Source: Sipunculus nudus
Taxonomy: Eukaryota > Annelida > Sipuncula > Golfingiida > Sipunculidae
Assembly: GCA_026874595.1 (NCBI GenBank)
Contig: CM049317.1
Span: 15,735,382 to 15,799,381, forward strand
Reading direction: 5' to 3'
Length of the DNA stretch: 64,000 nucleotides
Below, piece by piece: positions 39,874 to 51,933 of this stretch. Positions within the stretch are counted from its first letter, which is position 1; every line of letters starts with the position of its first letter. A model generated the notes under the pieces. That model saw only the letters and a list, made by a program, of their open reading frames with translations, had not been told where the DNA came from and made no database searches. A program made the translations under genes and the position numbers.

Positions 39874-40174
39874 ATGCTGACGTTGACAGTTCTGACCGTG
39901 GTGTGGCTGCTGCCAGCATCCTGCGGATATTATCATAACAAAGATGTGGACCGCATCCACCGGCTGCTGGAGAGGCTAAAACAATACCACCTCATCAAGA
40001 ATCCGGGAGGAGAGAACGTGGAGGACAGAGTGACGCTAGAAGAGCGAGGGAAACCATGGGATAAAGTAGAAACAATAGAATACAGGTCCAAAGAGGATGG
40101 AGATGATGTTACTGATAATGAAGACCTGCCTCCCGAACAGTCTCTAGATGATGAAACTTTATTTGAAGATTTAG
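39874..40174 (+). CDS. ACE: ACE coding exon 1 (signal peptide and acidic N-terminus)
   Basis: Residues 1-100 plus one base. The start is fixed by an in-frame TGA at 39868-39870 and an A at position -3. [18 protein letters not shown] is a typical signal peptide. Residues 72-100 are strongly acidic ([15 protein letters not shown] and onward) and have no counterpart that I recognise in mammalian ACE. Donor TTAG|GTATGT at 40175. Confidence 0.88.
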
Positions 40175-43100
40175 GTATGTAAGGAGACGCACGTTAGTTT
40201 GAGTCCCTTACCCTTTATTTCTGTCTTTGTTTAGTATTTCATTATATGCATTTGTCTGTTTGGGCCTGTATTTTAGTCTCTCTTATTCAATGTGTGCGTC
40301 TCTCTGTTTTTTCCTCCGTCCGGGGGGGGGGGGGGGGGGGGGGGTATGCGTTCATTCCCGTTCGTGTGTTTGTATGTGTGTTTATATGTGTTTGTTCGCA
40401 ACAAATAATCGAGCAATCATGAACGAAATCACATGGAATTGGCCGAATAAGTGAACGCAAGCACAGGTTAGACGAACTTCTGGACGAATGAATCTGGAAG
40501 GATTGGCCAAATAAGAGAATGCTAGCACGGGTTGGGAAAACTTCTGCATGAATGAAGCTGGGAGTATTTTGCCGATAAAGTGAATGCAACCACGGGTTGG
40601 GGAAACTTCTGCACAAATGAACCTTGGAGTATTATGCCGATTAAGTGAATGCAACCACGGGTGTGGAAACTTCTGCACGAATGAACCTATGAGTATTGGC
40701 CGAATAAGAGAACGCAAGCACGGTTTGGGAAAACTTCTGCACGAATGAAGCTGGGAGTATTGTCCGAATAAGAGAACGCAAGCACAGGTTGGGAAAACTT
40801 CTGCACGAATGAAGCTGGGAGTATTTTGCCGATAAAGTGAATACAACCACGGGTTGGGGGGACTTCTGCACAAATGAACCTGGGAGTATTTTGCCGATTA
40901 AGTGAATGCAACCACGGGTTGGGGAAACTTCTGCACGATTGAAGCTGGGAGTATTGGCCGATTAAGAGAACGCAAGCACGGGTTGGGGAAACTTCTGCAC
41001 GAATGAAGCTGGGAGTATTGGCCGAATAAGAGAACGCTAGCACGGGTTGGGAAAACTTCTGCATGAATGAAGGTGGGAGTTATTGGCCGAATAAGAGAAC
41101 GCAAGCACGGGTTGGGGGGACATCTGCACAAATAAACCTGGGAATATTTTGCCGATTAAGTGAATGCAACCACGGGTTGGGGAAACTTCTGCACGAATGA
41201 AGCTTGGAGTATTGGCCGAATAAGAGAATGCTAGCACGGGTTGGGAAAACTTCTGCACGAATGAAGCTGGGAGTATTTTACGATAAAATGAATGCAACCA
41301 CGGGTTGGGGAAACTTCTGCACAAATGAACCTTGGAGTATTATGCCGATTAAGTGAATGCAACCACGGGTGGAGAAACTTTTGCACGAATGAACCTATGA
41401 GTATTGGCCGAATAAGAGAACGCAAGCACGGGTTGGGAAAACTTCTGCACGAATGAAGCTGGGAGTATTGTCCGAAAAAGAGAACGCAAGCACAGGTTAG
41501 GAATACTTCTGCAAGAATTAAGCTGGGAGTATTTTGCCGATAAAGTGAATGCAACTACGGGTTGGGGGGACTTCTGCACAAATGAACCTGGGAGTATTTT
41601 GCCGATTAAGTGAATGCAACCACGGGTTGGGGAAACTTCTGCACGAATGAAGCTGGGAGTATTGGCCGAATAAGAGAACGCTAGCACGGGTTGGGAAAAC
41701 TTCTGCATGAATGAAGCTGGGAGTTATTGGCCGAATAAGAGAACGCTAGCACGGGTTGGGGGAACTTCTGTTACGATTGAAGCTGGGAGTATTGGCCGAT
41801 TAAGAGAACGCAAGCACGGGTTGGGGAAACTTCTGCACGAATGAAGCTGGGAGTATTGGCCGAATAAGAGAACGCTAGCACGGGTTGGGAAAACTTCTGC
41901 ATGAATGAAGGTGGGAGTTATTGGCCGAATAAGAGAACGCAAGCACGGGTTGGGGGGACATCTGCACAAATAAACCTGGGAGTATTTTGCCGATTAAGTG
42001 AATGCAACCACGGGTTGGGGAAACTTCTGCACGAATGAAGCTTGGAGTATTGGCCGAATAAGAGAATGCTAGCACGGGTTGGGAAAACTTCTGCACGAAT
42101 GAAGCTGGGAGTATTTTACGATAAAATGAATGCAACCACGGGTTGGGGAAACTACTGCACAAATGAACCTTGGAGTATTATGCCGATTAAGTGAATGCAA
42201 CCACGGGTGGAGAAACTTCTGCACGAATGAACCTATGAGTATTGGCCGAATAAGAGAACGCAAGCACGGTTTGGGAAAACTTCTGCACGAATGAAGCTGG
42301 GAGTATTGTCCGAAAAAGAGAACGCAAGCACAGGTTAGGAATACTTCTGCAAGAATTAAGCTGGGAGTATTTTGCCGATAAAGTGAATGCAACTACGGGT
42401 TGGGGGGACTTCTGCACAAATGAACCTGGGAGTATTTTGCCGATTAAGTGAATGCAACCACGGGTTGGGGAAACTTCTGCACGAATGAAGCTGGGAGTAT
42501 TGGCCGAATAAGAGAACGCTAGCACGGGTTGGGAAAACTTCTGCATGAATGAAGCTGGGAGTTATTGGCCGAATAAGAGAACGCTAGCACGGGTTGGGGG
42601 AACTGCGGCGTGAATGAAGCTGGAAGTATTGGCCGAATAAGAGAACGCTAGCACGGGTTTGGAAAACTTCTGCACGAATGAAGCTGGGAGTATTGGCCGA
42701 ATAAGAGAACGCTAGCACGGGTTGGGAAAACTTCTGCACGAATGAAGCTGGGAGTATTGGCCGAATAAGAGAACGCTAGCACGGGTTGGGAAAACTTCTG
42801 CACGAATGAACCAGGCAGTATTTGGCCGATTAAGTGAATGCAAGCACGGGTTGGGGAAACTTCTGCACGAATGAAGCTGGGAGTTATTGGCCGAATAAGA
42901 GAACGCTAGCACGGGTTGGGGGGACTTCTGCACAAATGAACCTGGGAGTATTTTGCCGATTAAGTGAATGCAACCACGGGTTGGGGAAACTTCTGCACGA
43001 TTGAAGCTGGGAGTATTGGCCGATAAAGAGAACGCAAGCACGGGTTTGGAAAACTTCTGCACGAATGAAGCTGGGAGTATTGGCCGAATAAGAGAACGCT

Positions 43101-46100
43101 AGCACGGGTTGGGAAAACTTCTGCACGAATGAAGCTGGGAGTATTGGCTGAATAAGAGAACGCTAGCACGGGTTGGGAAAACTTCTGCACGAATGAACCT
43201 ATGAGTATTGGCCGAATAAGAGAACGCAAGCACGGTTTGGGAAAACTTCTGCACGAATGAAGCTGGGAGTATTGTCCGAATAAGAGAACGCAAGCACAGG
43301 TTGGGAAAACTTCTGCACGAATGAAGCTGGGAGTATTTTGCCGATAAAGTGAATACAACCACGGGTTGGGGGGACTTCTGCACAAATGAACCTGGGAGTA
43401 TTTTGCCGATTAAGTGAATGCAACCACGGGTTGGGGAAACTTCTGCACGATTGAAGCTGGGAGTATTGGCCGATTAAGAGAACGCAAGCACGGGTTGGGG
43501 AAACTTCTGCACGAATGAAGCTGGGAGTATTGGCCGAATAAGAGAACGCTAGCACGGGTTGGGAAAACTTCTGCATGAATGAAGGTGGGAGTTATTGGCC
43601 GAATAAGAGAACGCAAGCACGGGTTGGGGGGACATCTGCACAAATAAACCTGGGAATATTTTGCCGATTAAGTGAATGCAACCACGGGTTGGGGAAACTT
43701 CTGCACGAATGAAGCTTGGAGTATTGGCCGAATAAGAGAATGCTAGCACGGGTTGGGAAAACTTCTGCACGAATGAAGCTGGGAGTATTTTACGATAAAA
43801 TGAATGCAACCACGGGTTGGGGAAACTTCTGCACAAATGAACCTTGGAGTATTATGCCGATTAAGTGAATGCAACCACGGGTGGAGAAACTTCTGCACGA
43901 ATGAACCTATGAGTATTGGCCGAATAAGAGAACGCAAGCACGGGTTGGGAAAACTTCTGCACGAATGAAGCTGGGAGTATTGTCCGAAAAAGAAAACGCA
44001 AGCACAGGTTAGGAATACTTCTGCAAGAATTAAGCTGGGAGTATTTTGCCGATAAAGTGAATGCAACTACGGGTTGGGGGGACTTCTGCACAAATGAACC
44101 TGGGAGTATTTTGCCGATTAAGTGAATGCAACCACGGGTTGGGGAAACTTCTGCACGAATGAAGCTGGGAGTATTGGCCGAATAAGAGAACGCTGGCACG
44201 GGTTGGGAAAACTTCTGCATGAATGAAGCTGGGAGTTATTGGCCGAATAAGAGAACGCTAGCACGGGTTGGGGGAACTTCTGCACGATTGAAGCTGGGAG
44301 TATTGGCCGATTAAGAGAACGCAAGCACGGGTTGGGGAAACTTCTGCACGAATGAAGCTGGGAGTATTGGCCGAATAAGAGAACGCTAGCACGGGTTGGG
44401 AAAACTTCTGCATGAATGAAGGTGGGAGTTATTGGCCGAATAAGAGAACGCAAGCACGGGTTGGGGGGACATCTGCACAAATAAACCTGGGAGTATTTTG
44501 CCGATTAAGTGAATGCAACCACGGGTTGGGGAAACTTCTGCACGAATGAAGCTTGGAGTATTGGCCGAATAAGAGAATGCTAGCACGGGTTGGGAAAACT
44601 TCTGCACGAATGAAGCTGGGAGTATTTTACGATAAAATGAATGCAACCACGGGTTGGGGAAACTTCTGCACAAATGAACCTTGGAGTATTATGCCGATTA
44701 AGTGAATGCAACCACGGGTGGAGAAACTTCTGCACGAATGAACCTATGAGTATTGGCCGAATAAGAGAACGCAAGCACGGGTTGGGAAAACTTCTGCACG
44801 AATGAAGCTGGGAGTATTGTCCGAAAAAGAGAACGCAAGCACAGGTTAGGAATACTTCTGCAAGAATTAAGCTGGGAGTATTTTGCCGATAAAGTGAATG
44901 CAACTACGGGTTGGGGGGACTTCTGCACAAATGAACCTGGGAGTATTTTGCCGATTAAGTGAATGCAACCACGGGTTGGGGAAACTTCTGCACGAATGAA
45001 GCTGGGAGTATTGGCCGAATAAGAGAACGCTAGCACGGGTTGGGAAAACTTCTGCATGAATGAAGCTGGGAGTTATTGGCCGAATAAGAGAACGCTAGCA
45101 CGGGTTGGGGGAACTGCGGCGTGAATGAAGCTGGAAGTATTGGCCGAATAAGAGAACGCTAGCACGGGTTTGGAAAACTTCTGCACGAATGAAGCTGGGA
45201 GTATTGGCCGAATAAGAGAACGCTAGCACGGGTTGGGAAAACTTCTGCACGAATGAAGCTGGGAGTATTGGCCGAATAAGAGAACGCTAGCACGGGTTGG
45301 GAAAACTTCTGCACGAATGAACCAGGCAGTATTTGGCCGATTAAGTGAATGGAAGCACGGGTTGGGGAAACTTCTGCACGAATGAAGCTGGGAGTATTGG
45401 CCGAATAAGAGAACGCTAGCACGGGTTGGGAAAACTTCTGCATGAATGAAGCTGGGAGTTATTGGCCGAATAAGAGAACGCTAGCACGGGTTGGGGGAAC
45501 TGCGGCATGAATGAAGCTGGGAGTATTGGCCGAATAAGAGAACGCTAGCACGGGTTGGGAAAACTTCTGCACGAATGAAGCTGGGAGTATTGGCCGAATA
45601 AGAGAACGCAAGCACGGGTTGGGGGAACTGCGCCATGAATAAACCTTGGAATATTTTGCTGATTAAGTGAATGTAACCAGGGGTCGGGGGAACTTCTGCA
45701 CAAATGAAGCTGGGAGTATAAGCCGATTAAGAGAACGCAAGCACGGGTTGGGGAAACTTCTGCACGAATGAAGCTGGGAGTATTTTGCCGATAAAGTGAA
45801 TGCAACCACGGGTTGGGGGGACTTCTGCACAAATGAACCTGGGAGTATTTTGCCGATTAAGTGAATGCAACCACGGGTTGGGGAAACTTCTGCACGAATG
45901 AAGCTGGGAGTATTGGCCGATTAAGAGAACGCAAGCACGGGTTGGGGAAACTTCTGCACGAATGAAGCTGGGAGTATTGGCCGAATAAGAGAACGCTAGC
46001 ACGGGTTGGGAAAACTTCTGCATGAATGAAGCTGGGAGTATTGGCCGAATAAGAGAACGCAAGCACGGGTTGGGGGAACTGCGGCATGAATGAAGCTGGG

Positions 46101-49100
46101 AGTATTGGCCGAATAAGAGAAAGCTAGCACGGGTTGGGAAAACTTCTGCACGAATGAAGCTGGGAGTATTGGCCGAATAAGAGAACGCTAGCACGGGTTG
46201 GGAAAACTTCTGCACGAATGAAGCTGGGAGTATTGGCCGAATAAGAGAACGCTAGCACGGGTTGGGAAAACTTCTGCACGAATGAACCAGGCAGTATTTG
46301 GCCGATTAAGTGAATGCAAGCACGGGTTGGGGGAACTTCTGCACGAATGAAGCTGGGAGTATTCGCCGAATAAGTAAATGCAAGCACGGGATTGGGGAAC
46401 TCCATCACGAATGAATCTTGGAGTATTGGCCGAATATGTGAATGGAAGCACGGGTTTTGGGATTTTCTGCACGAATGAACCTGGGAGTAATGGCCGAAAT
46501 AAAGTAGGCATTCCATAATAAACACCGCCCACATCGCGGAGGCCTGCATTTTCGAGAGTGCATATTTCTAGTTTGTTTATATCTACTACTAGCTGATAGA
46601 CCCGGTATACCGGGCTTATTACTGGGGTTGGGGAGATTTATTAACTGAGATGTGAAATGTTGGCTCATTTTTTTTATTCTAAAAGTTAACAGAAAATATA
46701 GGTTTTCAGTGGGAAACTGTCTCGATAAGATATGTATAAACATTTTGGCACGACTGCAGAATAACTCACGCACCTCTCTGAGGTACAACACTTCTGTGAA
46801 CAGAAAACGTTTCTTTGTACAGCTGCTTGTATCTTAATTTTGCCACTTACTTTTAAATTACATGAATCCTTAACATCATACCGTCCGTCCGTATAAACTC
46901 ATAATCTGGTGGAGATAGTGCGTGAGTGATCCTGCAGTCGCTCCAATATTTTTAACATTTATTTTGTGGGGCTGTCCTCGTGGCAAGAAATTTATATCCC
47001 GGTATGTTTACCTTGATGACCTGACCAGTGACGGTGTTATAAATATATATAATAATAACAGGGAGATAAAGTAAGCATATGCACATATGTATGTTGCACT
47101 TGGAGGTTAATGTAATTTGCACAAAAATCTGTCATATATTTCAGATAAATTTTTAAACCCAGAAAAATATAAGATTGAAAGCTGGATGACAAAAATCAAT
47201 GAGGAGCTCCGAGAATGGAACCATCGATTGGCGGTGTCTGGCTGGACATACGAGACCAATGTCACGAAGGCCAACGTCGAAAAGGTATGGAGAAACGTAT
47301 CGAAAAGCATAGGCGCGTATGTATCAAAAGAATGGTGTATGTGTGCACTCGAAGAAAAAAAAAAAGGTTCTTGAGGGTTCATTTAGGAACCCATATTATA
47401 TAGTTCTATCCAGAACCATGGTTCCTTCTGGAACCCTTTCTGCAGTGGAAATGTTCCATCGGGCACTTGAAGGTTCATGTGTGTCTGTGCGTTTTTGGCA
47501 GGGGAAGATTAAGCTTAATATAAATGATTAATAATCCATATTGAAAAAAAAAACATATACACACGCAAACACATATACACGTTTAATTTTACATATATGG
47601 AACACGATAACCATTAACTAATTCCCAAAATGGACCTTTCATTGATTATTTTTGTCCATAACATATGACTCTCCATGTATGATCTGTGATGCACCAATAA
47701 TCATTTTGTACAGAGCTTGTGGTTTTATCGGGTCGGAGTGGGGTATGTTGGGGATGGGAGGTGTGGTTTATTTTATGGTTGCAGATATTTCAAACAGAAA
47801 CATCTATACAATTATACGAAATTAATTTTATGACTCTTTGTTTATCAATGCAAATGTAATTGTTATAAAACATTTAATGGTCAGGAATAGAACTTAAGAT
47901 ATTTGTGTTTATATTAAGCAAAATCTGCAACTGAAGCTACAACCCTGAAGCGAGAGTAGTATTGCGCATGCGTATTTAGTATAGTCGACATGTCGGAGTT
48001 ATGATTCGTTTATCTCAAAATGTCAAGATGGCGTATTTGTTTATATTCATTCAGAAAAAGGAAGTTGCGCTGCAAATGGCCATTTGGGCTCGGGGCGCGG
48101 TGAAAAAGGCGAGAAACTTTCTCAGTAGTGGGGTCGACCTTGACCCCGAAATAAATCGGATGTTAAAACTCACGGCTCAAAGTGTTACCTCAGATGATCA
48201 TGAAAAACAAAGGTAAGACAATTTTTCATATAAGTTTGAATTGAATATATACTTTAGGGAACTGAAATAGTGTAAAAAATACACGGGGATTCGCTGGTGT
48301 TTCCCTGATAAAAAGAAAAATGTTACAAACAAAATGGTTCGGTGCAAGTGAAAGTTGCTTTACTGGCGAGGTGGGACAACATCTGACTCATTTAGGTGCA
48401 GCTCTGATTTGGTCTCAGAGGTCAGCTCCATTTTTCATCCTTTTAAATTTAGATATGTTTCAAAACATTGTTTAGCCTGTAAAATAATTAAGTGCGTTTA
48501 TAAGCGTTTTAAAGAAGATGCACTTTGGATGCAGATGCGTACCAAAATTATGTATTCTTTGGGTATGTATGGTTGAATAAACTGGACACTGTACATACAG
48601 AGCGCATACCCCCAAAATCGGGAGTTCATTATCATGATCGCTTTCCAAAATTGGAAGATCCGAACCCGAAGTCACAATTTCCTCAATAATCGATAGAAGT
48701 GTTTAAATACAATGGTCCTGTACCAGTCTTCTGTACCAGTGGCAGTTATTATTAGGGGGACAGGTGTACAGAAAATCATGATCCCAATCCCAAATTCTGA
48801 TCACCACTCCTTATCACAAAGTCCACATCTTGACAACTTATCTAAGGTTCCATCAGACCGAGACAACCGAACAGACAAACGGGCAGAACAGACAAACAGA
48901 CGGACGAATAATATACACATATATGAAAATATAGCCTCTCATTTTTTTTCGCTGGCGGAGTTTACTACAATTTAAACTGTCGCTTTGTGTTTATTTTTCA
49001 ATCTTAGGAAAATTGAAGATCTTCTTAACAAGCTGAGCATGCTATACGGGCAGACAACAGTGGAAAAAGACGGAAAAAAGTATCACGTGGAACCAGAGCT

Positions 49101-51876
49101 AGAAAACGTCCTGGCAAAATCACGTGACTACGATGAGATCCTGTGGGCGTGGTTGTCGTGGAGGAACGCCACGGGTGCAAAAATGCTACCGTTATACGAG
49201 AAACTAGTGAAACTGCAGACTGAATCCGCCAGAGAAAATGGTATGAGTATCTTTTTAGAGACAAATATCGTAAGAAAGCTGAATGATAATTTTATAAAAA
49301 AAAAATAATCTCTACTTATTTCCCTGTTTGTTTGTGCAAATGTCTGCCATGTTAGATTTGTCGAGTCGAGCTGTTAGTTTTCAAAGTACGACTTGAAACC
49401 TGATTTGTCTTGAGTTCGGGGCTGAAAAAAGTTCCCTCATGCAGTACTGGAAACGTGCTTTTCTCAACATTTTCCGAAGAATTATTTTTCATGTAATGTA
49501 AGAGTTACCTCTAACTATGAATCACAAAGCTGATTATATTGGTTAAATACTGATACCATGTTACAAATATACTAGTTTCCATTACATGTTGCCTAAAATT
49601 GGAAGCTCCCTTTCAGTGCATACGGTCACGGCCAAAGAATTCTTAACTATGTCCGCTTATTAGTGGTTCTGTATAGTACTGTACTTTGAAATTATACACA
49701 TACATTTATATATATTAATTTATTTATGGGTGTATGAATGTATATAGAGATAATGCGTGCTGTTATTTTGCAAGTTATTTTGCATATTTTATACACAGGT
49801 AAAATAGTATGATAACAAAATCGTTTTTATGTAAAAATTGAGCCTTTAAGAAAATAATATTTTTGTGGTGTTAAATTGGTGCATAGATGCTCTCAGTAGA
49901 TTTCCACTTTTTATTGGAGAATGAAAATGCGACGGGTGCCAAAACCTGAAATCCACAGACATAAATTATGCATCCAATTTTGCACTTTTTAAAATCCGGG
50001 CTAATGGGAGAATTCAGTGTTGACAAATATTACATACTTGCAGGTTACCGTGACTACGGTAACTACTGGCGGGTTAACGGGTTCGAGCAGGATGACATTG
50101 GCGACGAGGCTGAGAAGCTGATGAGAGAGATGATGCCGCTTTACCAGCACGTCCATGCTTACGTCAGACGCAGACTTATGCAGAAATACCCACAGGCAAA
50201 AATCAGTCCAAAAGGTCCAATACCGGCGCATTTACTCGGTAAGTTACTTCCACGTCTCCCTCATACTCTCAAGTCTGTGAATTTGCTTTAATAGACCTTG
50301 ATTCAGCGAGCCGCTCTGGTGTCTATTTCATGAATACTGAACAAGTCACAACTGCAAGTCAAATCAAATGAACGAAATGCAAAGAATACATTGTTCAAAC
50401 GCAGTCTGAACAAGAACACATTGACCAGGAACGGGACAGGCTCATATGGCTTTTTTATTATTTAAATTCTCGATGTCTTCCTAGGAACACGAAACGAACG
50501 ATTAATACATCGCACCATGCAGACGTCCGCGAAGAGCAATGGAGTCATTTGATTGTTCGATTACCTTGTTCATCATTCATGAAATAGTCACCAGAGTGGC
50601 TCGATGAATCAAGGTCTGTGAAAGCGTAGCTACAGACTTGAAAATATGCTTCCAGGTGACTGGGTGATTCGAGTGAAACGTGTAAATCATTATATACGCC
50701 AAAAAAAAAAAAACCCAAAAAAAACAAATGGCGAAAGATGGACCGAATATCAGTGAACTATGAGCGACCTCAAGTTTAATATTGTCTTCTTTAAGATTCT
50801 AAGTGTATCTAAGAATATCTTGTACATTGTAGTTTAATTAATAGCGGTATACCAATATATTGACATGCGACCTGTGACAACCGGGTTTTAGTGTGTACCT
50901 AAAATGGAAGCCGCCATGAGCGGTTTCGAGAAAGTGGGAGAAATAAACCTGTCAGGGTTCGATAAGGGTATAGGGATGCAACATGAATGTACTCCGAGAA
51001 AAGCGTCGAGGCAAGAATCTAGCTGCGGAGAGAGTTTGGTGGCAAGGCGACGTGTATCGGGAAAGACTAGGGCGGAATAACGCTGTTTTGAACCACGCCC
51101 AAATCCTCAAATCATCGTAGGATATTTGGGCATGACGGTATATACACTTATTTCTCAGGTAACATGTGGGCTCAACAGTGGACGAATATCCTTGACCTTG
51201 TGAGACCTTTCCCATCAGCACCCACGGCGGAAGTGACGTCAGAAATGGAAGCACAAGGTTATGATGCAGAGCGTATGTTCAGAACGGCTGAATCCTTCTA
51301 CACCTCAATCGGGTTGGAACCGATGACCGAAAATTTCTGGAATTATTCGTTGATCAGGTTGCCGACAGATGGCAGGACTGTACAATGTCACGGGTCAGCT
51401 GAAGAAATGCACGATGAAAAGCATGAAGATTTTAGGTAAGTGAAAAATGAAATTAAAAAGCTCTGATTAACTCCCTGCTTTTCTAAGTATAGGGAACATG
51501 GAAAAGCAATAATACTCCGCATTTTACATTGTTGCATAACAAAAGGGCAATAGACAGAGCATGGTGCTCCACATTTCACATTGTTTTGAAAATAAAGGAA
51601 CATAACAGGGCATTGATAGATTTAGTGCACAGTTTTAGTGCTACAATGTTTTAAGCATGCCTATCCAACAGAATATAAGAACGTGTCCCGATTTGGCTAA
51701 AGCCATACTGTTTTATCAATTTAGTATTTTCTTTCTAAGAAAATAATGTATTACAAAGTGTTTGATTATAGACCAGGGCAATCACTGTATTTAGTTGTTA
51801 ATAATTTATTTTCAACTTTTACTGTATATTAAACAAAAAAAACAAAAAAAAAAAAAAAAAACGAAATCATGAGGCC

Positions 51877-51933
<57 letters not shown>

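Noticed and set aside
40441-46500. CRISPR-like array
   Set aside because: Units are contiguous 64-bp repeats with no unique spacers, in a eukaryotic intron.
40287-46549. Many overlapping minus-strand open frames of 76-163 codons with repeated [19 protein letters not shown]-like peptides
   Set aside because: They follow the 64-bp minisatellite in all three frames, lack splice or promoter context, lie antisense within ACE intron 1 and change register with the array. They are by-products of the repeat.
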